A DNA stretch of 64,000 bases. Origin: JBHJGM01 sp050331815 (lineage in GTDB: Bacteria > Verrucomicrobiota > Verrucomicrobiia > Opitutales > JBHJGM01). Below are positions 24,965-35,800 of this stretch, one piece after another (within the stretch, counting starts at the first letter, position 1; each line of letters begins with the position of its first letter). Location: the NCBI GenBank assembly GCA_050331815.1, contig JBHJGM010000011.1, positions 62,001 through 126,000 on the forward strand, written 5' to 3'. Both the position numbers and the translations under genes were made by a program. The notes under the pieces are model-generated. The model saw only the letters and a program-made list of their open reading frames with translations. It made no database searches and had not been told where the DNA came from.

Positions 24965-26620
24965 TCACTCGGCCTCGATGCGAACGCCCTTGTAATTGCG
25001 AATGTCCAGGACGTTGAGGTTCCAGCCCTTCACGCGCGGGTCGACCAGATAAATGTGCTTCTGGAAATACAGGGGGATGATGGGCATCTCCGCCACCAGT
25101 TCTTTCTCGGCGTGGGAGTACAAGAGCATGCGGCGGTCGATCTCGCTCTCGCGCAGGGCGTTGGCGAGGGTTTCGTCAAAGTAGTCGCTGCCCCAGCGCG
25201 TGTGGTTCAAGCCGCTGTCGCTTTTGAAAATTTCGAGGAAATTCGAGGGGTCGACGTAATCGGCGAGCCAGCCCGCACGCATGATGGTGTACTCGCCGTC
25301 GCGTCGGGCCTGCAGGTAGGCGGGCCAGCTTTTGTTAAGCAACCCGATCGACTCGATGCCGAGGTTTTCGTTCCACATGCGCTGGATCGCCTCGGCGACG
25401 TCACGGTGGACGTCGGACTCGTTGTAGAGAATCTCCAGCTTGGGAAAGCCCTGGCCGTTGGGGTAGCCTGCCTCGGAGAGCAGCCGCTGAGCGCGACGGA
25501 TGTTGGCCTGCAGGTCGGCCGAGGCGGTGCGGTGGTCGCTGCGGTAGCCGGGCATGGCCGTGGGCACCAGTCGGTAGGCCGGCTCCTGTCCGCCCCTGAG
25601 CACGTACTGCACGATGGCTTCGCGATCGATGGCCAGGTTTAGGGCCTCGCGCACGCGCCGGTCGTCCAGGGGCGGCTTGGCGACGTTGAATCCGTAGTAA
25701 TAGATGCTCAGCGAGGGGTGTTCGCGCAGCGTGTCGGGCTGGTCCTCGCGGTAATCCTCGATGTTTTCCGGAGGCAGTGATTGTGTCACGTGCAACTGGC
25801 CGTCACGAAAGTTGCGCTCCTCGTCGTCCTGGCTGTCGATAAACAGGAAGCGGATGCCATTGAGCTGGACGTTGTCCGGATCCCAGTAGGCGTTGCTGCG
25901 GGTTACCTGGATGTTCGAGCCCAGTTCCCAGCGCTTGAGCACAAAGGGGCCGTTGCCCACGTGCTTCTCGTTACCGGCCCAGGGGTTGTTGGGCAGAAAC
26001 GGTTCACCATGAGCGCGGATTGTCTGCTCGGGCACCGGATAAAAGGCGTGGTGAAAGAGCATTGTGATGAAATGTGGGGCCGGGTTGGCCAGCGTGACCA
26101 CCAGGGTGCGCGGGTCGAGAGCTTTGACCCCGACCTGATCGAAGTCTTTCAAATCGCCGTTGCGGTACTCGAAGGCGCCCTCGATGACGTCGAGCATCGA
26201 GGCGTACTCGGAGGCGAGGGTCGGCGTGAGAATGCGGCGAAAGGCGAAGACGAAGTCCTGCGCAGTCACGGGTTTTCCGTCCGACCATTTGGCATCCTCG
26301 CGCAGGTGAAACGTCCAGGTGAGCCCGTCCGGAGAATCTTCCCAGCGCTCGGCCACGCCGGGCTCGGGCTCCAGATTGGGACCAGGATTGACCAGCCCTT
26401 CGTAGAGCGCGTAATGGACCTTCGACTCGATGATGCCGGTAGTGACGTGCGGGTCGAGGGCCTTGGGCTCGCCGCCGAGGTTGACGATCAGAACCTGCTC
26501 GTTCGGGTAATCGGCACCGCGGCTATCATCTCCACCGCAACCGGCTATAAAACCCGCCCCCAGCAAACCGAGACTGAGGGCAAGACGGCGGACGAAGGCA
26601 GGGCGTTGGCGATACAGCAT
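24965..26620 (-). CDS. oppA: Peptide ABC transporter substrate-binding lipoprotein (OppA-like, SBP 1)
   Basis: This 551-residue protein has a lipoprotein signal ending in the lipobox GFIAGC near residue 27. It then has the family 5 binding fold: PKALDPHVTTGIIESKVHYA, YEGLVNPGPNLEPEPGVAER, and WEDSPDGLTWTFHLREDAKW with SDGKPVTAQDFVFAFRRIL. It delivers peptides to OppBC. The start ATG 26620 lies 3 bases from the OppF stop, indicating tight cotranscription. A second, unlike binding protein is encoded at the other end of the locus. Confidence 0.92.
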   Translation of the reverse strand: MLYRQRPAFVRRLALSLGLLGAGFIAGCGGDDSRGADYPNEQVLIVNLGGEPKALDPHVTTGIIESKVHYALYEGLVNPGPNLEPEPGVAERWEDSPDGLTWTFHLREDAKWSDGKPVTAQDFVFAFRRILTPTLASEYASMLDVIEGAFEYRNGDLKDFDQVGVKALDPRTLVVTLANPAPHFITMLFHHAFYPVPEQTIRAHGEPFLPNNPWAGNEKHVGNGPFVLKRWELGSNIQVTRSNAYWDPDNVQLNGIRFLFIDSQDDEERNFRDGQLHVTQSLPPENIEDYREDQPDTLREHPSLSIYYYGFNVAKPPLDDRRVREALNLAIDREAIVQYVLRGGQEPAYRLVPTAMPGYRSDHRTASADLQANIRRAQRLLSEAGYPNGQGFPKLEILYNESDVHRDVAEAIQRMWNENLGIESIGLLNKSWPAYLQARRDGEYTIMRAGWLADYVDPSNFLEIFKSDSGLNHTRWGSDYFDETLANALRESEIDRRMLLYSHAEKELVAEMPIIPLYFQKHIYLVDPRVKGWNLNVLDIRNYKGVRIEAE

Positions 26621-26623
26621 GGG

Positions 26624-27463
26624 TCAAAACGTGGGTACGGCGTTCAGCAGCTTGCGGGTGTAGGGATGCTGCGGGTTCTGGTAAATGGCGTCGGCCTCGG
26701 CTTGTTCCACGATTTTGCCTTCGGTCATGACCAGCACGTAGTCGGAGATGTGTTCCACGACGGCAAGGTCGTGCGCAATGAACAAGTAGGTCAGCCCCAG
26801 TTCCTCCTGCAAGTCCTGCAGCAAATTGATGATGGCCGCCTGCACGGAAACGTCGAGCGCGCTGACCGGCTCGTCGCAGATGATGAACTCGGGCTCGACT
26901 GCCAGTGCGCGGGCAATGCCGATGCGTTGACGCTGGCCGCCGGAAAACTCATGTGGGTAACGCTCCAGCGCATCGCGGGGCAGGCCCACGCGGTCGAGCA
27001 ATTCGGCGCAGCGGGTGCGTTTGCGCTTCTTGTTCCAGTTTTTGAAGTGGATGTTCAGCGGCTCGGCGAGGATCTGAAAGATCGTCATCCGCGGATTGAG
27101 CGAATTGAACGGGTCCTGAAAGATCATCTGAATCCGCTTACGATAGCGGAAAAAGCCGCGGTTGGAGAGCGTTGAGAGCGCTTTGCCATCGAAGTGGATT
27201 TTCCCCTCGGTGATGGGGGCCAGCCGCACGATGGAGCGGCCGATGGTGGTTTTGCCCGAACCGCTCTCGCCCACCAGGCCGACCGTGGTGCCGCGCGGCA
27301 CCACGAAGTCCACTCCGTCGACCGCCTTGACCTGGCTGACCACCTTGCGCAACAGGCCACCGTAGACGGGGTAGTACACCTTCAGCCCTTCGACCTTGAG
27401 AAACTCCAGGTCCTTGGGCCGGGTGTCTGCCGCCTGCGCTGTGGCCGGAGCGTGCTCAGTCAT
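26624..27463 (-). CDS. oppF: Peptide ABC transporter ATP-binding protein OppF-like
   Basis: A 279-residue ATPase. Walker A is GESGSGKTTIGRS, the Q-loop is MIFQDPFNSLNPRMTI, the signature is FSGGQRQRIGIARAL, Walker B is FIICDEPVSALDVSVQA and the H-loop is FIAHDLAVVEHISD. It ends just after NPQHPYTRKLLNAVP, so the Cys-rich C-terminal extension of longer OppF proteins is missing. ATG 27463 overlaps the stop of oppD by 8 bases. It likely pairs with OppD to power both permease sets in the locus. Confidence 0.92.
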   Translation of the reverse strand: MTEHAPATAQAADTRPKDLEFLKVEGLKVYYPVYGGLLRKVVSQVKAVDGVDFVVPRGTTVGLVGESGSGKTTIGRSIVRLAPITEGKIHFDGKALSTLSNRGFFRYRKRIQMIFQDPFNSLNPRMTIFQILAEPLNIHFKNWNKKRKRTRCAELLDRVGLPRDALERYPHEFSGGQRQRIGIARALAVEPEFIICDEPVSALDVSVQAAIINLLQDLQEELGLTYLFIAHDLAVVEHISDYVLVMTEGKIVEQAEADAIYQNPQHPYTRKLLNAVPTF

Positions 27464-28421
27464 GGGCTTCAAGTTGGGCGTAGTCGATGGTGGTGAGGCG
27501 GCGCGAATTTTGACCAAGCCGAGGGATGCAGGCAATCAAGGCCTTGGTGTAGGGGTGCTGGGGGTTGTGGATCACCTCGTCGGTGGGGCCGCGTTCCACA
27601 ACTTCACCGCGAAACATCACCAGCACCTCGTCGGCAAAGTCCTTAATGATCCCGAAATTGTGCGTGATGAGCAGGATGGACATGTTGAGCTGCTCGCGGA
27701 TGGCCCGCAGCAGGTTCATGATCTGGGCCTGAATGGTCACGTCAAGGGCGGTGGTAGGCTCATCGGCGACGAGGATTTGCGGCTCGCACGAAAGCGCCAT
27801 CGCGATCATCACGCGCTGCTGCATGCCGCCACTGAGTTCATGGGGATAAGCGTCGAAGCGCTTGGCAGCGTCGCGAATGCCGACTTTTTCCAGCACCTCT
27901 ACCACGCGCCCGCGCACGTCCCAGATGTGCGGCAGGTGCAGCTCGACGGCTTCGGAAATCTGGTGCCCGACGGTGAAGACCGGATTAAGCGAGGAGGCCG
28001 GCTCCTGAAAGATGTAGGCGATTTCGCGTCCGCGTACCTCACGCAGCTGCCGGGGATTGGCCTCGAGGATGGGGATATCCTTGTAGCGGATGCTGCCGCT
28101 GAGTTTGCAGGCAGGCGGGCGGGGCAGCAGGCGCGTCAGAGAAAGCGCTGTCACCGATTTACCCGAGCCACTCTCGCCGACGACGGCCAGCGTCTGCCCG
28201 GCCTCCAGCGAGAAATCGATGCCCTTGACGGCTTCGACGACGCGGTCGCGCCCTTGGAAGGTGATGCGCAAGTCCTTCACCTCCAGCAGCGGGCCCTCGT
28301 AGTTGTGATTTTCGAGATCCTCGCCCGCCGCGTTGGTTTTGGGCAGCCGGGAGGTCGCGCCGACCGCCGAGCCCAGGGCCGGGTCACGCGGGCGTCCAAA
28401 ATGTGGCGGGGTCTCGCTCAT
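27456..28421 (-). CDS. oppD: Peptide ABC transporter ATP-binding protein OppD-like
   Basis: A 321-residue ATPase with Walker A GESGSGKSVTALSLTRLL, Q-loop YIFQEPASSLNPVFTV, signature LSGGMQQRVMIAMAL, Walker B ILVADEPTTALDVTIQA and H-loop LITHNFGIIKDFAD. The first 45 residues (SETPPHFGRPRDPALGSAV...) are an extra tail not usual in OppD. Like OppF it stops soon after HPYTKAL. It lies 35 bases after the fused permease gene. Confidence 0.93.
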   Translation of the reverse strand: MSETPPHFGRPRDPALGSAVGATSRLPKTNAAGEDLENHNYEGPLLEVKDLRITFQGRDRVVEAVKGIDFSLEAGQTLAVVGESGSGKSVTALSLTRLLPRPPACKLSGSIRYKDIPILEANPRQLREVRGREIAYIFQEPASSLNPVFTVGHQISEAVELHLPHIWDVRGRVVEVLEKVGIRDAAKRFDAYPHELSGGMQQRVMIAMALSCEPQILVADEPTTALDVTIQAQIMNLLRAIREQLNMSILLITHNFGIIKDFADEVLVMFRGEVVERGPTDEVIHNPQHPYTKALIACIPRLGQNSRRLTTIDYAQLEAHD

Positions 28422-28456
28422 GGGTTTGGGTTTGCGGGCAGGATGGTGTGCTTAAC

Positions 28457-30769
28457 TCAACTGCTGCGCATGCGCGGGTCAACGATGTCGCGCAAAACGT
28501 CTCCAAGCACGTTGAAGCAGATTACGGTCACAAAGATGGCCAGTCCCGGCGTGAAGAGCCACCAATAGCCTAGGAAAAACACCTTCGTGTCACGCTGGAC
28601 CTGGCTAAGCATCAGCCCCCAGGAGGCCGAGGGCTCGGCGATCCCCAGCCCGAGAAAGGACAGGGCGGCCTCGCCCAGGATGTAACCGGGGATGGAGAGT
28701 GTGGCGGCGACCAGCAGGTAGCTCGAAAGGTTTGGGAGGATGTGTTTGGAGAGGTTGTTCAGCGCGCCTGAGCCCATGCTCTCAGCGGCGGTTACGAATT
28801 GTCGCCCCCGGATGGAAAGCGTCATGCCGCGTATGATGCGCGCCGTACCGGCCCACCCGATGACCGAGAGCACAATGATGATGACGATGTACATTTGGTC
28901 CGAGCTGAAATAACCGCCCAGCGCCGAGCGCAGCGACAACAGCAGGTAGAGTCCAGGCACGGCCATCAGGAACTCCACGAAGCGCATGGCCAGAAAATCC
29001 GTCGTGCCGCCGAAGTAACCAGCCAGGCCCCCGATGAGAAAGCCCATAACGATAGTGATCGAGATCCCGATCAGACCTACAGACATCGACACGCGTGCGC
29101 CGTACAACAGGCGGCTGAAGACGTCCCGGCCTGTGGAATCGCTCCCGAGCAGGTACACCCGCGCGTCCGGGTCATCGGTCTCCAGTTGGAAGAGGTGAAG
29201 ATTGGAGCGCCACTCCCAGTCCCCGATCTTGGAGATCACGTACTGCGGACCCGGGGCGAAAAAACGCACCGGCACGCTCTCGCCCGCCACGGACTCGTAG
29301 TAGGGGTCGGCGATGTTGTCTTTTTTGTAGACCTTGGCTGCCAGCCCGCCGTCGGTCCAGGTGAAGGCAGTGGGCGGGTGGTAGGTCTTGTTGAGGTTGA
29401 TTTGGTTCGGGGTGTACGGAGCGAGGAATTGCGCGAAGAGCGCACAGAAGTAGAGGACTCCCAAGATTGCGAGGGCGATAATTCCGGAAGGCCGGCGCAG
29501 CATCGGTTTGCTCAGTCGGCGGCCCAGGCTGAAAACCATGTAACCGACCAGGCCGAGGCAAAAGAAGGCGATCAGCCCCACCGCCCCGAAACTCAAATAC
29601 TTTAAGCCGACGAGCAACAGGTCCAGAGCCGCCTCCGGCAGCGTTTCCTGCACGATGATGATTGTCAGCGGAAAGGCGATCAGTACACCGCCTACCAGGG
29701 CCATGCGCTTGGGCGTCAGCGGGGAGCCGCCGCCCTCCAGGCGAATCCGTGGATCACTCCAGGCCAGCAGAACGTCCGCCAGCAGATTGCCGAGGATCAG
29801 CATGATGACACTAATCATGACCCCAGCCATGACAACGTACTGGTCTTCCGAGAGGAAGGCGCTGTACATCAACTGGCCCAGCCCTGGGTAGGACATCACC
29901 TGTTCCACCAGCAGCGCGCCCGACAAAAGCGACGAAAAGGTGAAACCGAAGCTGGTGATCAGCGGGTTGATCGCGTTGCGCAGCACGTGTTTAAAGAGCA
30001 CCTTTTTCTCCGACAGCCCCTTGGCTCGTGCGGTCGTCGTGAAATCCGAGCGCAGGTAGTCCAGGAAGTTCGCCCGCATGATGCGCATCATCCCGGCGAT
30101 CCCGACGATGCCCAGTACCACCGTGGGCAAAATCAAGTGTTGGATGTAATCGAAAAAGCGGGCCACCGGTCCTTGAAATTCGGCGTCTATTGAAGAGCTC
30201 CCGCCCATTGGAAAGAGCCCGGTGTTGGCCGCGAAGATTACCATCAAAAGCGCGGTGAAAAACTCGGGCACCGACAGGCAGGCGTAGGCGCCGAGGCTCG
30301 CGCCCCGATCAAAAGGGCGGTCCTTGTAAAGGGCGGTGATGACGCCCAGAGGGATCGCAATCAGCCAGGCAAAACAGATCGAAGTGATCGACAGGATCAA
30401 TGTTTTAGGCAGGCGGTCCTGAATCAGCGAGCCAACCCCGATGTTGTACTCATAGGAGCGGCCCAGCTCCGGCCAGCCAAATCGAAACCCGCGCCAGAGC
30501 TCCCCGTCCTCCGAGACAAACTTCAGCGGCGAAAGGTTACTCATCCAGTACAGATACTGGATGTACCACGGGTTTTCATTTCCTTCGGCGTCGGTGAAAC
30601 CGTACTGACGCTCAAAGCTTTCGATGACCTCCTCGCTGACGTCGGGCTGGCTGCGGAGCTTGTCGAGGAAGTCCCCGGGCGCCAGGTACATTAACAGAAA
30701 GACCATCAAGGAGATACCGAACAAAAGCGGGATCGTGGCCAGGAGACGCCGAATGATGACTTGGAGCAT
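28457..30769 (-). CDS. Fused DppB-DppC peptide ABC transporter permease
   Basis: A single 770-residue frame holds both permease types. Residues about 1-350 are a DppB-type permease, starting MLQVIIRRLLATIPLLFGIS with LMYLAPGDFLDKL, EAA loop ARAKGLSEKKVLFKHVLRN, and closing SDPRIRLEGG. Two or three extra helices follow (about 360-450), ending FCALFAQFLAPYTPNQINLN, which is the DppC N-terminal helix. A large periplasmic insert (about 460-550) precedes LLGSDSTGRDVFSRLLYGAR and the DppC domain, whose EAA loop is VTAAESMGSGALNNLSKHIL and end DVLRDIVDPRMRSS. One chain could thus form the whole channel. It sits between the second binding protein and oppD. Confidence 0.92.
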   Translation of the reverse strand: MLQVIIRRLLATIPLLFGISLMVFLLMYLAPGDFLDKLRSQPDVSEEVIESFERQYGFTDAEGNENPWYIQYLYWMSNLSPLKFVSEDGELWRGFRFGWPELGRSYEYNIGVGSLIQDRLPKTLILSITSICFAWLIAIPLGVITALYKDRPFDRGASLGAYACLSVPEFFTALLMVIFAANTGLFPMGGSSSIDAEFQGPVARFFDYIQHLILPTVVLGIVGIAGMMRIMRANFLDYLRSDFTTTARAKGLSEKKVLFKHVLRNAINPLITSFGFTFSSLLSGALLVEQVMSYPGLGQLMYSAFLSEDQYVVMAGVMISVIMLILGNLLADVLLAWSDPRIRLEGGGSPLTPKRMALVGGVLIAFPLTIIIVQETLPEAALDLLLVGLKYLSFGAVGLIAFFCLGLVGYMVFSLGRRLSKPMLRRPSGIIALAILGVLYFCALFAQFLAPYTPNQINLNKTYHPPTAFTWTDGGLAAKVYKKDNIADPYYESVAGESVPVRFFAPGPQYVISKIGDWEWRSNLHLFQLETDDPDARVYLLGSDSTGRDVFSRLLYGARVSMSVGLIGISITIVMGFLIGGLAGYFGGTTDFLAMRFVEFLMAVPGLYLLLSLRSALGGYFSSDQMYIVIIIVLSVIGWAGTARIIRGMTLSIRGRQFVTAAESMGSGALNNLSKHILPNLSSYLLVAATLSIPGYILGEAALSFLGLGIAEPSASWGLMLSQVQRDTKVFFLGYWWLFTPGLAIFVTVICFNVLGDVLRDIVDPRMRSS

Positions 30770-30790
30770 GTACGTATCCGTCCGTCGCGT

Positions 30791-32668
30791 TTAGCGAGCC
30801 TGCGTCCACAACTCGTCGAGGTTCCATAGGATGCTCCCCGACGGCGGGATATTGACGTTTTGCCATTCGTTCTTGATGCCCACAAAGCTGGTCGGGGTGA
30901 CCATGAACAACAGCGGCAGCTCTTCGGCAAAAATTTCCTGAATCTCAGCAAAATACTCAACGCGTTTATCCTCGTCGAAGGTTTGCTCCTGCAACTCGAT
31001 CAATGTGTCGATGCGCGCTTCCCAGGGAGTGGCCGGCGTGGGCTGTTCGGGATACCAAACGTGGAAACGTCCGTCGGAGCGGTAGAGCACCTTGCTGCCT
31101 GAGGGATCCCCCGCGCCGCCGGAGGAGCCCCAGCCGATGATCGACAGGTCGTAGTCGAAGGTTTCCCCCGTCCGCTTGAGCAACGCCCCAAAGTCGATGA
31201 AGGTCAGCTCCATCTCAATGCCCAGGTTGGCCAGGTTTTCCTTCATGGTGGTGGCCAAAGAGGTCACGTTCGCACTCCCGTCAAAGGAGAGGAATTCGAA
31301 GGCGACAGGAATGCCCTCGGAGTCGACCAACTTGCCCTCTTCGTTCCGACGAAAGCCTGCCTCGCGCAGCAGGGCCCTCGCTTTCTCCGGATCATAGCGG
31401 TACTGTCGAGTTTGTGGGTTGTGCCACTTCGGATTACCGGCGCTGATGACGGAATCCAGGTGGGTGGCCTGGCCCAGGTAGACGCCGTCGATGACTCCCT
31501 GTCGGTTAAACCCGTAGAGGATGGCCTGACGAAAGCGCTTGTCGGTGAACCAGCGCAGCTTGTGCGGTTCTACGTAGGGCTGACCGTCCTCGCGCTGGCC
31601 CCGGTGCTGGTTAAACCACATGAAGAAAATACTTGAACTGGGGCCGCGCTCGATGAGGTGGAAGTCCTGCGCGTCGGCGGCTTCGGAAACCCATGGCAGG
31701 TCGGTGGCCTCAATGCCCGCCGCCTCCAGATCCCCTGCAACAAAACGCACCGTCTCAAGCGTTCTTTCCTGAATGAAAATCGTGACCAGAAAGTCGACGT
31801 AGGGCAGACGCTGACCTTTGCGGTCTGCACGCCAATAATGGGGATTGCGTGTAAAGGTTAGTCGCTCGCCCGGCTTGAAGCTGAGCACCTGGAAAGGGCC
31901 GGTGCCGACCAGTTCTTCGGGCGTGTTGATGGCCGTCTCAGTGCTCCATTGGTTGAGCAAGGAGCCATCCTCGAAGGCGGCACGCAGCTTGTGCTCGGGC
32001 AAGATGCGGATGCTCCCGATGTCGTTGATGAAGGGCGAGTAGGGAAGCGGCGTGGAGATATTGACCGTGTATTGGTCCACCTTTTCGTAGGCGATGATTT
32101 CCCCGCCGATGATGAACTGCTGAAAGTAACGGCTGGGGTAGCGCGGTTCGCCAATTCCGCTGACTTCGACACCGGCTTCGGGGGGCTTGGTCGTGAAGAT
32201 GCAATCGAGTGAGAAGATGACGTCGTCGGCGTCGAAGGGTTCACCGTCGCTCCAGCGTACGCCGCGCCTGAGGTGAAAGGTGTAGGTCAGATTATCCTCC
32301 GAGCGCTCCCAGGATTTGGCCAGCCCGCCCTCGAACTCCTGGGTGACCAGATTGCGGGTGACCAATCCATCCAGAAAACGACCCTGGGCGGTACTGGAAG
32401 CCTGGTCCGCCGGCACCATGAAATTGAAGGTCTTGGGCTGAGTCGTGCCTGCCAGAACGAAGACCCCACCGTATTCGCCGGGCTCGCAATCGGCGATGTC
32501 CACATCCTCGGGTAGATTCGGATCCGGGGTAGGCGCTTCGCGTGAGATGCCTCCGCCGCAGCCGGCGAAAACAGCTGCCGAAAAACCCAGTAAGATGCTG
32601 AGGTCTCGCGCCCTTGATCGGGACCTGGATCCTGGGCGCGTATATACCTGCCTCGTGAAATAATTCAT
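30791..32668 (-). CDS. Peptide ABC transporter substrate-binding lipoprotein (SBP 2)
   Basis: This 625-residue protein has a signal ending in the lipobox VFAGC near residue 37. It then has the family 5 solute-binding fold: VLAGTTQPKTFNFMVPAD, GLAKSWERSEDNLTYTFHLR, RGVRWSDGEPFDADDVIFSL, and later FRQAILYGFNRQGVIDGVYL. It is longer than SBP 1 and begins the operon, directly before the fused permease (21 bases). The start MNYFTRQ at 32668 is chosen because the signal peptide follows; the upstream open frame has no such features. Ligand is unknown, probably peptides. Confidence 0.92.
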   Translation of the reverse strand: MNYFTRQVYTRPGSRSRSRARDLSILLGFSAAVFAGCGGGISREAPTPDPNLPEDVDIADCEPGEYGGVFVLAGTTQPKTFNFMVPADQASSTAQGRFLDGLVTRNLVTQEFEGGLAKSWERSEDNLTYTFHLRRGVRWSDGEPFDADDVIFSLDCIFTTKPPEAGVEVSGIGEPRYPSRYFQQFIIGGEIIAYEKVDQYTVNISTPLPYSPFINDIGSIRILPEHKLRAAFEDGSLLNQWSTETAINTPEELVGTGPFQVLSFKPGERLTFTRNPHYWRADRKGQRLPYVDFLVTIFIQERTLETVRFVAGDLEAAGIEATDLPWVSEAADAQDFHLIERGPSSSIFFMWFNQHRGQREDGQPYVEPHKLRWFTDKRFRQAILYGFNRQGVIDGVYLGQATHLDSVISAGNPKWHNPQTRQYRYDPEKARALLREAGFRRNEEGKLVDSEGIPVAFEFLSFDGSANVTSLATTMKENLANLGIEMELTFIDFGALLKRTGETFDYDLSIIGWGSSGGAGDPSGSKVLYRSDGRFHVWYPEQPTPATPWEARIDTLIELQEQTFDEDKRVEYFAEIQEIFAEELPLLFMVTPTSFVGIKNEWQNVNIPPSGSILWNLDELWTQAR

Positions 32669-32898
32669 TCGCAGTGCGTGATTTAGCGGCGCGCGCAGAC
32701 AAAAATCAAGCGCCGGGTGTCCTTGTTTCGGACAGAGCTGAAAGTCGGTCGTTCCTGGCTGATCTGATGACGGAAGGGTCGCTTGCGAGGTCACATCAGT
32801 GTAGACGTCGGCAGGGGTTCGACACAACGCGCGCAGGCCTTTAAGGGTGGTTGTTTTGTGCCGTTTGCCAGGGACGGCCAACTTACTTTGCCAACTCG

Positions 32899-35800
32899 AT
32901 GACACTTGCCGACCTCCATGCAGTGGTTGAACGCGTGCGCGTACGCCTAGAGGACTGTGCCGGGCTAGAACGCATCCGTTTGGGCAAGCGGCTCGATGCG
33001 CTTTGGCCAGCACGGCATCCCGACAAAGTTGCGCCCAAACTGGAGGCCCTGCTGCGTCAGGTCGAGCAGTCGGCCCGGAAAGTAGCCGCCTGCCGCGAGC
33101 GGCTGCCCCAGCCGACTTTTCCGGAAGGCCTGCCCATCAGCAGCCGTGCCGAGGAAATCATCGAGCAGATAGGGCGGCACCAGGTGCTGGTGATCGCCGG
33201 GGAGACCGGTTCGGGCAAGACAACCCAGCTGCCCAAGATGTGCCTGGCCGCCGGGCTCGGGGCCGCGGGGAAAATCGGCTGCACCCAGCCTCGCCGGGTG
33301 GCCGCGCTGTCGATCTCGCGTCGGGTGGCCGACGAGTTAAAAGTGCCCTGGGGTCAGGAGGTGGGGGCGAAAATCCGCTTTACCGACAAGACCAGCCCGG
33401 CGACCTGCGTGCAGTTCATGACCGACGGCATCCTGCTGAACGAACTGCAGAATGATCCCGTTCTTTCCGAGTACGAGGCGCTGATCATCGACGAAGCGCA
33501 CGAGCGCAGCCTCAACATCGATTTTCTGCTGGGCTGCCTGCGCACGCTCGTGAAGCGGCGTCCGGATCTGCGGTTGATCATCACTTCGGCGACTATCGAC
33601 ACCTCCGCGTTTGCCGAAGCCTTCGAGGGCGCGCCGATTATCGAGGTCAGCGGGCGTACCTTTCCGGTGCTGGTCGAGTATCGCCCATTGGAGGAGGCGG
33701 AGGCGGACAGTTCGCAACTTGAGGTGGCCGCCACCACGGTCGAGGAGATTGTCGCGTCCAACCGACCGGGAGACATCCTCGTTTTTCTGCCTGGGGAGCG
33801 GGACATCCGCGAAGTCTGCGGGCTGCTGGAGGCCTGCGCGATCGGGCGGGCGGAGGTGCTGCCGTTGTTTGGACGGCTCAGTGCCAGCGAGCAGGAGCGC
33901 ATTTTCGCGCCGACGCAGAAGCGCCGGATTATCCTGGCGACCAACATCGCGGAGACCTCGCTGACGCTGCCGGGTATCCGCTTCGTTATCGACACCGGCA
34001 CCGCCCGCATCAGCCGCTTCAGCGCGCACACCCGGACGCAGCGCCTGCCGATCGAGCCCATCAGCCAGAGCAGTGCCGACCAGCGCAAGGGGCGCGCCGG
34101 TCGCGTGGCCGAGGGGGTCTGCATTCGCCTGTATTCGGAAAAAGACTACAGCAGCCGCCCCAAGTACACCCCGCCGGAAATTCGCCGCTCCAACCTGGCC
34201 TCGGTCATCTTGCGCCTCAAGGCCTTCGGCCTGGGCGAGGTGGAGACCTTCCCCTTTATCGATCCACCTGAAAGCCGTGCGATCACCGGTGGCTATCGCC
34301 TGCTGCAGGACCTGGGGGCCGTCGACGAGCAGAAGCAGCTGACCGCCCTTGGGCGCGAACTGGCCCGGCTGCCGGTGGACCCGACGGTGGGCCGCATGCT
34401 CTTGCAGGCCCGGCGTGAGCATTGCCTGAAGGAAGTGCTGGTCATCGCCGCGGGGCTGTCCATTCAGGACCCGCGCGAGCGCCCCATGGAGCAGCAGGAG
34501 GCCGCCGACCAGATGCACCGGCGCTTTCGCCAGAACGACAGCGATTTTTTGACACTGTACAACATCTGGGAGTCTTACCACGACGAGGTGGAGACCCTGA
34601 CCCGGCGGCAACTACGGCGGTTCTGCGAGGATCATTTTCTATCCTACCTGCGCATGCGCGAGTGGCGCGACATTCACGACCAACTGCTGCGCGTGCTGCG
34701 CGATCTGGGTGAGGTGCGCTTGAACAGCCAGCCCGCGGATGCCACCTCGATTCATCGCAGCCTGCTTGTCGCCCTGCCGGGAAACATCGGCCAGAAGGAC
34801 GAGGGCAATCTGTACCGCGTCACCCACGGGCGTCGCGCGCGCATCTTTCCGGGCTCGGTGCTGTTTGATCGGCGGGCCGAAAAGAGCCAGCGCAAAAAGA
34901 AAAAGCCCCCGGCCCAGAACGCCAGCGAGGCACGTACGCCGCCCTGGCTGCTCTGTGCGGAGTGGGTGGAAACCTCGCAGCTTTTCGCGCGGACCGTCGC
35001 CCGCATCGAACCGCGCTGGCTGCCCGAGCTTTGCGGGCACCTTTGTAAGGCCGTTGTCGCGGACCCCTATTGGGACGCCAAGGCCGGGCGCGTGCTGGCG
35101 CGCGAGCGCTTGTTTCTTCATGGGCTCGAGGTGGCCTCCAAACCGGTTGACTTTGGCAAGCACGACCTAGAGCAGGCCACGGATATCTTCATCCGCAATG
35201 CCCTGGCCGAGGACGACGTGCAGGAGGATTTGGGCTTTTTGAAGCACAATCGCCAGGTGCGGGCCCAGGTTGAGGATGCGCAAACGCGTTTGCGGCTGGC
35301 CGCCCTGCATGCGTTGGACGACCGGTTGTACCGTTTTTATTCGCAGCGGCTGGAAAGCGTCAGTGGAGTGGCGGAGTTGCGGCGCTTCATCAACGAGCGC
35401 CACGGCGGGGACGACTCCTTTTTGCGTCTCACCGAGGCGCAACTGCTCGGCAACCTCGGCGATGAGGCCACGACGGAGGCCTTTCCCGACGCCGTTGAAA
35501 TCGATGGTCAGGCCGTGCCGCTGCGCTACGCCTACAAGCCCGGTGAAACTGACGATGGGGCCACCCTGGCGGTTTCTTTGGAGCAATTTGGCGCGCTCCA
35601 ACCGGGCGTGCTCGACTGGCTGGTGCCTGGTTACGTGGAGGAGCGCGTGCGGCTGCTATTGCGCAATCTGCCTAAGGACCTTCGCCGGCAGCTGAGTCCG
35701 CTCAACGAAAACGCGCGCTTCATCTGCGCGAAGTTGCAGCCCTCACCCGAGCCGCTGACCCGCCAGGTGGCGGCCAAGCTGCAGGAGTATTTTAAGCTGC

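Noticed and set aside
24791..28568. Several long plus-strand open frames
   Set aside because: They are antisense to the oppA, oppF and oppD genes and show no recognisable domain.
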